A stretch of 64,000 bases of DNA from Suillus spraguei (taxonomy: Eukaryota; Basidiomycota; Agaricomycetes; Boletales; Suillaceae). Under the pieces are notes generated by a model that searched no databases, had not been told where the DNA came from, and was given only the letters and a program-made list of their open reading frames with translations. The position numbers were made by a program, and so were the translations under genes. The stretch is from positions 1-64,000 of the forward strand of contig JABCPU010000120.1 of assembly GCA_016800925.1 (NCBI GenBank), read 5' to 3'. Below are positions 43,747-55,531 of this stretch, piece after piece; the first letter of the stretch is position 1, and every line of letters starts with the position of its first letter.

Positions 43747-45467
43747 TCAGTGAACTCTGTCGCACAGGAACCACCTGGCGAGAACTGTCAAGCACTTTGT
43801 CTCTGGAACGAGTTCAGTGTCTTCTGGTGATGGATGTTCGCCGGTTATTGCAGGAGTGTTAGCTTTTGTAGGCCGCACGCCTGCTGAGATTGCTCCACTG
43901 GTAATATCTGTCATTCCTGCTGTGCTGGTATTGGCGCTCAAGACACCAGGAGTAGAGGTGTGGGCTTTCTTGCGAGGGGGATGTGATGGTCGCACTAAAT
44001 GCCTTTTCCCACTGATAGCATTCGCATTGCGCTACAGGGGAATCAATGAATAACGGAAGGATAGACTCTCACAGAAGAACTACATATTTACCTCGTGTGG
44101 CGAAGATGTCCGCAACAGCGATCTTACCGGTGCGCGGAGAACCACTCTGAGGAACGGGGAAGCGAAATGAGAGACGTTTCATGAGTTGTTTCATGCGGGA
44201 ACCTTCGGCGTGACGCTGTGATATTGCTGGAACAGTGCCTTGAGATTGAGAGCGCATATCAAACTGGAAGTATGGTGAAATGAGAATGAGCAGGCTATGA
44301 TGGATCTACTGCAACATGCAGACTTACATCATAATCAAAGAACCCTCGAGAGATTCCGGCATGTTTAGGTTGGGGCTTCCCCTTAAGGTGCCGATCCTGA
44401 TGTCATCAGAAATCAGTATATATGCGGGTATGTCTGAGGGATCTAAAAAACCTTATGTGTGGACTGTATGATAGTTCAGTATGAAGCATGGCACGATATG
44501 ATAATTTGCTTGCCTGGAACTCTTCTGACTTAACCGAATCAACTGCCCACATGCGAACGAGTCTATCGACACAGCCAGTCGCGATGAGCTGGCTGTCCTC
44601 GGAAAAACTGACGCAGTACAGTGCATCGGGGTGCTCAAGTGGCTCGCCGGAGGGTTCCAACGTGGTCAGGTCAAAAAATCGTATTGTTTTGTCGCTTGAC
44701 GCAGTGGCGAACTTTGTGCCATCAGGAGCAATGGCTAGTGATTGGAGAAGATCAGTGTGCATGTCAAATTGTTTGATGACTTCTCCAGTGACAGCGTCTG
44801 AGATTCGAATGTCATTGAAACTCCCACTGATAAGACGATGACCATCTAGAGTGAACGCGACTAGCCATGCCCGCTGTTCTATTTTCAGTAATTCTTCTCC
44901 ATTCGTGGTGTCCCATAATATAATATGTGCCTTGGTGCCTGCTGCTAGTTTACTCCCATCGGGAGAGTACGACACCGAGTATGCCTCGCCACTCACATGG
45001 AGTGGTCCAAGGGTTATTTTGCCCGTCTCCCTCTGCCACACGCAAACCGTTTTGTCATATGATGCGCTTGCAAATGTTTTGCTATCTGGCGCAAACACGA
45101 CACTCCAAACGTCACGCTTATGTCCCTTGAGCGTGTCTGGGACTGGCACGCTCGGGTTTTCCGTAGTCGGTACCTCCCATGCCAGGATAGTTCCATCCCT
45201 TTCTCCACTAACAATCCAGCGCCCATCAGGAGATACTGCAACCCTCAAGACATAGTCACTGTGACCCAATAAGGGCTTCCCCACTTGTCGTCCTGTGTCC
45301 AGGTTCCATAGCCGAAGACTTTTGTCGTCAGAACAAGTGACGAGGAGACGGGTACCAGGGATGAAAGCAATGTCTCTCACCCAGTCTTCATGACCCTTGA
45401 GCGTCATTTCGGCCTGAAGTGTTTCCTTTTGAACCAAGACTTGTGGAGATACGGCGTGATTTGACAT
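43747..45467 (-). CDS. WD40-repeat protein with basic C-terminal tail
   Basis: The long first exon starts at ATG 45467 and encodes about seven WD40 blades. Each has the GH...WV/VWSV...D.RI.SGS...I.IWD pattern (for example GHEDWVRDIAFIPGT, GHKRDVWSVVFAPDS, PDGTKFATASSDKTIRFFD). This makes one beta-propeller, a protein-binding platform. The exon leaves coding sequence after VDSVKSEEFQ, near 44510. A GC donor at that point, with acceptor near 44406, would join to HLKGKPQPKHAGISRGFFDYD. Then come exons 44266-44098 (basic, KQLMKRLSFRF) and 43995-43747 (ending at TGA). The last junctions are not resolved. I recall such WD40 genes with a short basic tail from Agaricomycetes, but their function is unknown. 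Confidence 0.8.
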
Positions 45468-46479
45468 CGAATCTAGTTCTGCTTTTCGATCAGCAGGAAC
45501 ACGGCAGGGAAGAAGATACTTACATCGCTATGAAGTCGGGCTTGTGGTGAGCGATAAGGAACTGTATCGCTTACCAATATATTTGATTGCCGTGGCGTAC
45601 TAGGGCGGCGCCTATAATTTCGGGAAAGTGGGCAGAACCCAACGACAAAGTTACTGATAACTGACACAATGTGCATGAGTCACTCAAGCCGCCCGTAGAG
45701 ATATTGCGCAAAACATACCATGGGATAATGTCCTTTCGGAGGGCAGGATGTGCTTTCCGTTCATGGCGAGAGTCATGCCGGGAAGCAGAAGTTTGAATGA
45801 CTTCTTGAAGGAAAATAACCCTGCGTCTAAGTCTGCCCAACACCCGCCCTGCCGGTGCTCAGTTCCTGTATCGCCTTTATCGACCCAGAGACAACCCAAA
45901 TTTGATTGCCGCCGCAAATAAGAACTTGAAAGAACTCTAATGTAGTAAAGCATCATTGGTATCAAAATTAGTGCAAGCTTTGCATACCTCATCGATCCAT
46001 ATTTGCATGCCGCGGGTAATAGTAATAGTCACCCCAACGACTGGGGTGGATGCTGGTGATCGAATTTAATTATGTAATTGTTGATTCAGTCGCTTGTGGA
46101 TGCCAGCGGCTTGTCAAAGCTCACTCAATCACACCTCGTCCATCCCTCATGATGGGCCGCCGTCTACAATGTGCATCCCAATTGTGGTAGTGTTTAGTCG
46201 TGCTTTTCCACTCGTACAGACATGTGATTTGAACCGTTGTCTCATAGCTACTAGGGCGGCCTAGTATGACAACCGATTATTCTTTTTTCTGTATACGTCC
46301 AATACTCCGTGGCTTCCGCCGGCGTGTTCTAGTGGTCCATTCTCTTTTTGCATGTGCCAGTGATACGTCTCTCTTCCCGTTCCATGTGATAATCTTCCAA
46401 TAACTCCTAGTACTTATGCGAGAGGTCGTGTATTAACTTAGATGACAGGGAGTCCCTACTACTCGTCTGAGTCATACAC
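45468..46479. other. Intergenic region
   Basis: No gene recognised. It lies upstream of the minus-strand WD40 gene and presumably includes its promoter. Confidence 0.45.
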
Positions 46480-46579
46480 GACCTCTAAGGCCGACCTTGC
46501 AATGTTCTACCTCTCTGGCGATCTCCCTAGGGAAGGTTCAATAGGCAGTTATCATTACCCCGGGATGCCAACTGCTTAA
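46480..46579 (+). pseudogene. Fragment of an old yellow enzyme C-terminus
   Basis: The frame reads KADLAMFYLSGDLPREG and ends in PGMPTA and a stop, close to KDRAIYYLPGDFTEKG at the end of the OYE at 36117. Only about 100 bp remains. Confidence 0.55.
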
Positions 46580-46609
46580 CCTGGACGAATGAGGTCTCAA
46601 CTATGATAA

Positions 46610-46690
46610 GGTGTGAGATAGCGGTAGCTGCGTTTCAGGCCTCCTCGCTCATATACGTGCTAGAAATATATCCCCTGTGCTCAATATTAA
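46610..46690 (-). pseudogene. Fragment of the permease
   Basis: The minus strand reads YMSEEA, a stop, then NAATAI, matching HMSEEASNAATAIP of the permeases at 15363 and 32699. It is a short decayed copy of one exon end. Confidence 0.6.
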
Positions 46691-46974
46691 CCGACGAATC
46701 AGATTTCTGCAACATGCCCATCTGTCCTATCGTATAAACAATTAAGTAGGCATGAATTTAGATGACCAGTCTCACTACGGCATCGCAAGTTGTGATTGAA
46801 ATGAGTGGTGGAAAATATATGGGCGAGTATAATTAGAGGTTTGTAAGTGAGCAGGCCTTGAATAACCTCTTACTGAGGAGTCTGAGCGCAAACTCGCAAG
46901 CCAAATTATTATAGGGTGATATCATTAGGGGCCACTGAAATGATTACGCTGCCCGTTCTTTCACTCTTGCCGCC

Positions 46975-48185
46975 ATGAACGTCGCTGGTCCCTCACGACT
47001 ACGTGGTCCACGTCCGGTCCCGAGTCCAACAGAAAGAGAAGATCATGAGGAGAATCTTACTCGTATGGTCGCTGAACTAGGTCTTTCCGAAGTCAAGAAT
47101 TTGCAGACCCTATATGATAACAGGGAGCGTCGAGGAAAGGGCCCTCTGATCGTGAAGTTGCTTTCACATTGTTGATGGAGAATGCTCGAGAACTTGCAGA
47201 GTTCAATGCTGATCTGGAGCTTGCCCAGCGACTTGCTGTTGACGGAGATGAGGAGCCTGATCCTACACATAGGTAAGGCCCCATATTACGTATTTCACAC
47301 AAGCTGACATCGAGAAGCAGTCCGCAACAGCAGTCCAGCAAGATGTTGCGCTCCAAACCGGCATCAAAGAGCGAGTGTGGCGCTTATCTGGAGTCCCTGA
47401 CGAGAATTTCAGAACTAAATCAAAGATACAAAAATGGGGTCAACTGCTTGACAGTCGTCAGGTTACACCAGACCCAGGTCAAGCGCCAACCGTTATCATG
47501 ACTAGAGCTCCTCGGTGAGACCTGCTATGATACTGGTGTATGTTTAAATTGAACGCACCGTCATTAGCAAGGCAACCGGTCACATTGTGTGATTTGTCGG
47601 GATCCTATCTTTGGAGAGGAAGTTCTGGCACCTTGTAATCACTTCTTCGATATCGGCTGCATCACCAACCTCTTCCAGTCAGCGATGTGCGACGAGCGCC
47701 TGTATCCTCCTCGATGTTGTCACAAAAACATTCCGCTTTCGCAGGTTCGGCCTCACTTGACGCAGGCATTCCTTGCCGAGTTTGAACTCAAAGCTCAAGA
47801 ATTTGGGACCCTCAAGCGCGTTTATTGTGTTAAATCAACGTGCAGCCGTTTTCTCGGGCCGTTATACGATGGAAATTCCAGAAAGGTCTTTACATGCCCG
47901 TCCCCTAAATGCATGACAATGACGTGTGGAAAATGTCGTGGGAGATACAATAAATCTGCCCACTCCTGCACTCCAGATGCAGGAAATGAGGTTGTACTCA
48001 CCCTCAGCCGCGCCTCAGGATGGTCCCGCTGCCCAGGCTGCGCTCAGATGATTGAGCTTAGCTTGGGATGTTTCCATATGACCTGCCGATGCAAGACAGA
48101 GTTCTGCTACCTGTGCAGAGCACTATGGAAAACTTGCAAATGCCCAAGATGGGACGAGTCTAGGCTGGTTGCTCCCGCACGATGA
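46975..48185 (+). CDS. RBR-type (RING-IBR-RING) E3 ubiquitin ligase
   Basis: RBR ligases take ubiquitin from an E2 onto a cysteine in RING2 and then pass it to the substrate. The gene starts at ATG 46975 (MNVAGPSRLRGPRPVPSPT). A first exon with a predicted helical region (LLMENARELAEFNADLELAQR) follows. Introns lie near 47275-47319 and 47516-47570. RING1 reads CVICRDPIFGEEVLAPCNHFF and on to YPPRCC, the IBR has CPSPKCMTMTCGKCRGRY, and RING2 has RCPGCAQMIELSLGCFHMTC with the catalytic-type Cys in GC.HM.C, then FCYLC and CKCP. It ends at TGA 48183-48185. The frame changes by one base near 47145, so either a further small intron or an indel is present. Its substrate is unknown. Confidence 0.85.
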
Positions 48186-49165
48186 GAGCGCGGGTAAGTG
48201 CTCAGCTGTAGTCGCGGAGCCTACTCATCCTCCCTAAGACGCACTTGCAATGCGTGTGGTTGACCACCGCTCGTTACGAGCCCTGCCAAATTTTCTCTGA
48301 CCCACGCAAAGCACTGGTTTAGTCTTATGGAGAGGACGCACGATAATTGCTATTGAAGATTTGAAGCAGCCGCATCAGGGAGAAACGATCAATACATAAA
48401 TTCCGCGAAAACGTCACAATTTCAAATGTTCTTGTACTGCCATTTTATTTTATTTTATACTGCAAGTTAACAGCCAAGCATTCTACCGCAATTACATGAC
48501 CAAATTACTGCTCAGATTAGCTGAGAAAGCAGCGTATGTCCATCCGCTCTTCCGGTCACTGATGATGCTCGTCATGATGTCCTTGCATTATGTAGCGTGG
48601 CCCCTTCTTCAGTGATAACTCTGATAACACATCTTCAGACAAGTTATTCGAAGTTGTAGCTCCTTCGCTGCTGGCCGAAGAAGAATCATATCTGTGGAAC
48701 GCCGCCCGTGCCGGTTGCTGCGTGCGGGGTCAACGCATCCCAAGCACGTCACAACTGCTAGAGGCACGGCAAGACCATGTCAAAATAGCGACGCCCTTGG
48801 CTAAGGATGTACCTTGTTTTCGGGAGCTTTGGGGTCGATGTCTTTTGAAACAGCTCATCACTCCTTTTGGGATCCGATGTATTTCGGAACAGTAACAGGG
48901 CATCATATCAACTTCAGCATATCGACATGAGTCCATGTGGTACTTGTGACTCGCAACACCACAAGCACAGTTGAATCCACTACGAAGCACATCATACTAC
49001 ACGTACCGTCTACATTGGGCTAGCCTACAAGAACAACAACCGAGATGAAGTAAAAGATGACATATGGATACATATGATAGAATAATAATAATAAAGAAAG
49101 CCCAGGGTATTGTTCCGTACAAGTAGTACTGTCGAGGTATGAACGAAAACATGTCAGAAAGTGCA
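48186..49165. other. Intergenic region between RBR and HET genes
   Basis: No gene recognised. A minus-strand Cys-rich open stretch (48990-48730) has no family motif. Confidence 0.4.
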
Positions 49166-52100
49166 TTACAATATCTCTAGCGTCCTGAGGTCCATCATGT
49201 CATGAACAGCAGTCGGGTCCTTGACTTGTGCGTTGATATGATGATCCGACGCGATCCTCTTGTATCCCCCACCACGTTGCTGTGCTAGCAGGAGTGCGCT
49301 AAAAGGTTGTCCAAGACGGACGATCAAGTTCAATGTTCGCGAGTGAGACTCTGAATCAACTGGCTCGTTGTCTCCAGAAGACCCGCTGAATGAGTGGTCT
49401 GAAGGGGATCCTGGTTCGGACCAACTGTCCACGCTCTGCGCATCGTCTTCGAGGTCAGACAGCCCGAGGTCATGACGATTCCACGGACGGACGATCAAGT
49501 AAGGCTGCCGACTGGACTTTGCTTGCGAAAACGAGACTAGTTTGTCTGTGGTGATTAACAGGTCTTGAAGCCCGTTTGCCTTGATTTCATAAGTGGGACA
49601 TGCCACCTGTCCTGAATTACGTCTTCGTTTGACCTCGGTGACAGGAAATACGATACAAGGCAGGTGCAGCTTGCGGTCCGCGAAACGAGGAGGGGAGAGG
49701 CTGCCAATCCGGGCATACAGTGAGGAAGCAAACTTCATAGCAATTGCATCTTGCAGCGACAAGAGCGATGCCTGCATCTGATCTTCAGATATAAATGACG
49801 GTATGCATGGCGGAGATCTATATGCGGCAATGTCGGCCGGCAGACAACTATTAAACTCTGATGATTGTCCGACCCAGTCTAGGACAGAAATCTCGCCCGA
49901 CTGTGTAACGATTTCCTGCAAGAGCCGACCAAGCGCATTTTGTTTCGTCTCGCCATAGATGACTGGTAGGTCAACACCGAAAATCCCAAACAATGAGTAC
50001 GCGATGTCTTCCTGCAACGTCGTGACACGTGTCGATGCCCATTGCAGTTTCTCTCGTGCATCTGTCATACCCGGGTGGAAGGTAACGAGGGTTTGTGCAT
50101 CTATGCCTGTCGAATCTTCTAACTCCTGCATGATATCGATAGACTCCTTGTGGTTGGGAGAGCAATCATTGAGATACAGGGACCAATCTGCTTGGTAGAA
50201 GAGGACGATTTTTGGAGCGAGGAGTTCCAGGACAGTCCATCCTCGCGTGTTCCAGGCGCTGTCGGCAAGCGCGCCAGACATCGACGAGGGCGGGACGTCC
50301 GACAAGTAGACAATCGTAAGGGCTGAGTTGTGATACCAGACAAACATGGATTTGATGGATTGTCGGACCTCGGAATTACTATGCTGGTCGATGCAACACG
50401 TATCACTCCAGGCCCAAAGATACCCTGCACCACGAGTAATTTTGCAGAATGTCTGCAACTTCACCATGCTTCCAACTGGATCCAAATCATACACAACCTT
50501 GTCCCCGATGTCGTGTAACAAGGGCTTCTCATTTTCCCACCTGTGGGATAGCATGACCCAACGGAAGTACAGTTTCACTACTTTTTTGATGGATTCTGTC
50601 TGACGGTGCGGACGCTTGATCAATGAAGACAGAAGCTCTTTGTACTCTGCGCTCGTCTTGAAGGAATTTGTCTGTGCCTGTCGATCACATAAACGCCCAG
50701 TGGAAGTGTTGACCAGACGAAGTGGAGCACTGCTGCCCAGGTAAGATTGAACAGTTTTTTCAATAGCATCTTCGACTTCAGATGGACTGCCATACTGCTG
50801 GCGCAGCTCTGGAGAAAGACTTCATTTTCACGTTGACACGATATATTTAGTACTTACCTTTCATCTGCGAATCAGATGCATTTTCCAACTTAGAGAGCAT
50901 GGTTTTGAAGGCCATGACTGCTTCATCATAGCGCCGTGCTTCGTGAAGCGCTTCATGCTTTAGATCGTATCCGATATAAGACGAAGGGTTGAATTCGATG
51001 GCCTACGGATCGGCACAATCAGCACATTTGTTTGACACATGATGTATATCATCCGCACCTTTTCCGCATCGTGAAGAGCTTCCGCGTATAATTTCAGCCC
51101 CAGCTTCGCCTTACTGCGATGTGCAAATAGGGAGTAATTTGAAGAATCTAGCGTAATCGCTGCTGAATAGAGTTTTACAGCAACTTCATAATTGCTTGTG
51201 AAAACAGCCTCGTGTGCCTTCACGACACAGCGTTCAGCACAGGTTTTTTTGAAGTCTGATGGGCATCACTATGAGTATCGATGGTCGGTTGTCTGACACC
51301 TTGAGATAATTACCAGCAGACCAATCAAGGAAACTGTCCTTTGCAGCATCATCAATCATACTCGTAATGTATTGATGAGATTCGACTGCTTCGGTCAGTC
51401 GACCGGCGTGCAAGAACGCGTCACACCGCCTTTCGTTGACAGTTTGCCACAAGGAGTCCAAGTCCCAGCCGAATAGCTATCCAGTGCACACAATCAATTC
51501 GTGGAAGTGACCTCTACAACTTTGTAAGGACGTACTCGTGTAAATATCTTCAATCTGGGGTCCAAATGTGCTGTGTGTAAGAACAGTCTGGTTACAGTGG
51601 CAATACTGGCCGTGAGCTTATCAGCAGCTTCGCTGTAGTGTCCATTATGGAAGTCAATTGTTGCAAGTTGTACGCGCAGATATGACTGGGTGGATTATGC
51701 TAAGACGAGAAAGTTCGAGGTTCAACATGGAGCTCACTTCAACAACCCTACAAGGAAGTGTGTCTAATGGTTGGCAAGTGGTGGCAAGGTCTTGAACTCG
51801 CCGCAATGCCTCGTCGTGGCGACTGGCATTGAAAAGCGCAACAGCCTGGACAACATAAGATTGAAGTCTTAATACAAGACCAACTATTGAAGACAGTGCC
51901 GAGAGTGACATACCTTGATTAACAGTAAAATATCGATTGTCGTTGGATCACGATTGCAAAAAACGGAAGCAAGATCAAAAGCTTCCATGGCATCCCAAAG
52001 CTGCTCGCAGCCACATAGGGCAATGCCCTTAGAAATGTAGCCCATTAATGAGGGTCGAATGGAAATGGACTATAACACCAACAAGTCAACCTGTGTCCAA

Positions 52101-53643
52101 CGAGTAGTGATATGTAACACCCTACCTTGACTGCATCCCGAAGCGCATTATCCCAATCAAAAATTCGCGCCTTTGCAATCGAACGATTGGCGTAGGAGTC
52201 AGAGTGGTTACCATCTTCATCGACCTCCTGGATCAGCAGTGCTTCAGATGTATGAGAGTATCCCGAGTTGCGAACCGTCGTATTTACAACGGGGAACTGT
52301 GAATCATGGTTATATTTTCCATGTTAAGTAGACATATCGAAAAAAAGCTCACGTCGAATGAGGATCTGGATTTACTGCTAGAGGCTTCGGGAGTTTCTGA
52401 ACTATTGATTGTACTGTCGTGATCACTGGGCTAAACGTCGAACGATGTGAGCGAATGGACAGACGGTGTCACAGATAATTGGTGAGGGCATACCGTGAAC
52501 TAGATATCACTGTGAGCAAGATCGTCCACGGTTAGCGGTTAGAAGACTTACTTGGGTACGATTTGTTGACAGAGTGTTCTGATAACTAGAGATAGACTCC
52601 ACAGGCGTGCTCACAGCAGGTTGATAATGAGGTGGTTTCTGTTGCTCTATGATCTCATACTTCAACCTCTTCTCTACCTCGTGTTGTTTGAGCATGTTCT
52701 TCAAGGACCAGAACCAAACCCTCCCTTGGTTATCTCCGCTGACGAGCCGTGTTAAATCTGGAGAAATTGCAACACATAAAAGCCCGGCGACGTGTTCGAG
52801 TGCATGTCCTATGTTTCGGTGGGTCTTTGTGCTCCATAGCCGCACAGTCTTGTCGTCCGAGGCAGCGGCAATGAATGAACTATCAGGAGAGACGGCGAGC
52901 GAGCGGATCCAGTCGGTATGACCGGTGCAAGTTAAACCATTTTGGCCTCCAGTAGACGGATTCCAGAGCTTGATTGTTCCATATGATGCAGAGACAAATT
53001 GCTGGCCGTCAGGCAACCACACAACGCTTCGAACTGGATTTTTGTGAGCGTGAATCTCGAAAAGATTGAGAATCTCGGCATTGACGGTCTGCCAAACTCG
53101 GATGGTACAGTCCGATGACCCGGATGCTAATTTTAGACCATCTGGGCTAAACGCCACACTCCACACTGGTCCTTGATGACCTTCCAGCGTTGTGATAATT
53201 GCACTGGTCTCAGTGTTCCACACAACGACTGTGCAATCTTGCGAACCGCTAGCGAGTCTCTTTCCATCTTGGGAGAAACACACAGACTCTACCCAGCCTG
53301 TATGTTTCACCAGCGGTTCGGATATCATCTGCTTGCTCTCGACATCCCATATGATGATCCTTTTGTCCCTTCCTCCACTGGCAATTCGCTTGTCGTCCGG
53401 GGATATGGCGCATGATCGCACCCAGTCCTTGTGTCCTTCGAATGGCCCTCTTACCAATGTTCCTTTTTGCACGTCCCAAATTCGCAAGGTTGTATCGTTT
53501 GAAACAGTGACGACCCGTTGACTGTCTTTGAAGAATGCAACTGCATTCACTTCACACGTGTGCCCTCGTATCGTCCGTCTCGACACGTCTCGCCCTCTCA
53601 CAGTCAGATACACATTTCTTGCTGCATCAACCACTGTTGACAT
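49166..53643 (-). CDS. WD40-TPR-HET fusion protein
   Basis: HET domains belong to fungal proteins that trigger cell death on contact with a non-self genotype. Exon 1 starts at ATG 53643 (MSTVVDAARNVYLTVRGRD) and codes for seven WD40 blades (for example GHTCEVNAVAFF, GHKDWVRSCAISPDDKRIA, GHTDWIRSLAVSPDSSFIA) down to about 52552. A run of short exons follows: VITTVQSIVQKLPKPLAVN (52428-52355), then TPR-like helices (SIRPSLMGYISKGIAL, AVALFNASRHDEALRR, DSLWQTVNERRCDAF, YSLFAHRSKAKLGL) to 50810. The last exon carries the HET domain: WVMLSHRWENEKPLL, YLWAWSDTCCIDQHSN, SAWNTRGWTVLELLAP, LQEDIAYSLFGIFGVDLP. It ends at 49166. No NACHT ATPase lies between. The junction between exons 1 and 2 is not resolved, so two adjacent genes cannot be fully excluded. 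Confidence 0.8.
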
Positions 53644-53926
53644 GCCGCGTTGACCTAGACAGAGAGACAGACGGTCAGCAATATTTTTCTTTGGGGATAT
53701 GGTTACCTTGCGTGTATAATATGTGGATATATTTCTGCCCATGTAAGCCAACTTGAAGGTGACTGGCCAGGTTGTAGCAATATTTAACTTTCTACCACAC
53801 CACGGTTGCAGTGTTATTGACAGCGCGAAATCTTTGTCACTGCCGCCCCTGTCACCGCTGGGCGCTCGTCACAGACTTCACACGCGTCTTGTTTTTGGTA
53901 CAATACAGCCTTTTTACGTTCAAACT

Positions 53927-53969
53927 ATACTATGCCTCACGGTGGAATCGTCACCCCCGAAAGTCGTCA
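53927..53969. repeat. Left terminal inverted repeat of the pogo element
   Basis: 43 bp that are the perfect reverse complement of 55489-55531. The core starts TGCCTCACGGTGGAATCGTC after TA. Confidence 0.93.
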
Positions 53970-55525
53970 CGACCTAAATATCTCACTCAATTCTTACCTC
54001 TACACACAATTCAGAACTTGAGTCGATGTTTCTATCATGCACCTTTCATTGCGAGGTTGAACGATCAATTTTTATTAAGAAACGGTGAAGTTCATTGAAA
54101 GCCGTCAAAGTCACGCTGGTGACAGCCAGCCGAGCGCTGCCGTGGCGGAGTTCTAAAAAATACTACCACTGGCTGTTGACTGGCTGTGACGACTTTTCAG
54201 TGAGCTGACACATTCAGGCATGGTTCGCCCAAAAGGCAAATCACGAGAGTCGCGTGATCCCACTTATGAGCAGCGGATCCAGACTGCCATCCAGGGGATT
54301 ACAACCAAGGTCTACAAGACCATCAAAGAAGCCGCATTGGCCAATAATGTAAGCTAGTATTTTGCCCTCTCCGAGTCACTGTTTTAATAACTCTCATGAT
54401 TTTATCAAACTAGATACCTCGCACAACTTTGGGTGAACGGTACTCAGGGGAACATAAACCACGTCGCGAGGCACATGTAGGTCAGCAGATCCTCACGCCT
54501 GCACAAGAGCAGACCATTCTCGACTGGTGCAACCTTAATTCATCAATGGCCAAGCCTCTTCACCCAAAGCAGTTACGTGCTCAGGTTTTTGATCTCACTG
54601 GTCATTATCCAGGACACAACTGGCACTATGGCTTTCTACGCCGGCACCCTGCTCTTTGTATGTCAAAACCACGTGGGCTAGATCCCAAGCGCAGCCAGAA
54701 CTTCAACAAGGCTACGATTGGGGAGTTCTTTGACATGCGGAAGCAGCTCGAGGTCAAATATAAGGGCATTCCGCCAGAGCATCATTGGAATATGGATGAA
54801 AAGGGTAATCAGATGGGGGGTGGAAGGAAGAATGATGGAAGCAAGTTCATCTTTGCTAGAGAGGATGTGAATCGGTACCGGACGCACAGTGATAACCTAG
54901 AGCTTGTAACAATTATCGAGTACCGTTGCAACTCTCACTTCGAGAATCAAGGAGTACATTGCCGACCCACCTAATGCTCATCTGGCCAACAACCCACGAT
55001 TTTCAGCTCTGTTTGGCAATGGCAGAACGCGCGCGAGAAACGCCACATCAGCAACTGACAATTCAACTACCATCAGCGCTGCACCCATTGAAATTCCACC
55101 CATTCCAGCACTACCTGCCAATAGCTCTCATTATTCTTCTCGCGAACATCCTAATGATTCTAACATAAATAGTCCTGATCCACGCCATGAAATACCTTAC
55201 AATCCTCCTGTACATCCAACTCGCAGCAACATACCAGCATCTCAGCAATTTTCCGGACATTTTACTTCACACCAGCATCAAGTTCATTTGCCTCATCATG
55301 GACCACATAGTTCTCATTCTCATGAAGCATTTCCTGCACCATACAGCCATTATAATTACAACCACATCCCCTACAATACTCCACGTCACACCAACCAATC
55401 ATAATTTTTGACCTGTAACAATTTTTTTAGGCGTTGCCGAGCGGAATTTGAAAGCGGCAGCAGTGAACTGCTGTGACAAAAGTGTGACTGACGACTTTCG
55501 GGGGTGACGATTCCACCGTGAGGCA
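53933..55525 (+). mobile_element. Pogo-type DNA transposon, internally deleted
   Basis: The 1.6 kb element has perfect inverted ends and TA on each side (53931-53932 and 55526-55527), as in Tc1/mariner/pogo transposons. The inverted repeat even extends into the flanks because the target was ATACTA/TAGTAT-like. It holds one broken transposase gene. The perfect ends imply recent movement, presumably by an intact relative elsewhere, since this copy lacks most of the catalytic domain. Confidence 0.93.
54220..55404 (+). pseudogene. Pogo-type transposase with DDE core deleted
   Basis: Pogo transposases bind the element ends through an N-terminal helix-turn-helix and a CENP-B-like domain and cut with three acidic residues. 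Exon 1 (54220-54348, starting MVRPKGKSRESRDP) and exon 2 (from 54414) flank a 65-bp GT-AG intron. The psq-like helix-turn-helix reads IQTAIQGITTKVYKTIKEAA. The CENP-B-like part reads LTPAQEQTILDWC, WHYGFLRRHPAL. The first catalytic Asp is in WNMDEKG near 54793. After LVTIIE (54920) the rest of the catalytic domain is missing and the reading frame jumps. From 54937 another frame reads the C-terminal tail (RIKEYIADPPNAHLANNP, then a His/Pro/Ser-rich end) to TAA 55402-55404. The deletion includes both remaining acidic residues. Confidence 0.88.
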
Positions 55526-55531
55526 TAGTAT
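55489..55531. repeat. Right terminal inverted repeat of the pogo element
   Basis: Perfect 43-bp inverted partner of 53927-53969. Confidence 0.93.

Noticed and set aside
44488..45255. Plus-strand open frames across the WD40 gene
   Set aside because: They are antisense shadows of the conserved minus-strand WD40 coding exon.
45473..45992. Minus-strand open frames upstream of the WD40 gene
   Set aside because: Overlapping short frames with no family resemblance; more likely promoter sequence.
48730..48990. Cys-rich minus-strand open frame
   Set aside because: No recognisable zinc-binding spacing, no supporting splice context and no homologue I can recall.
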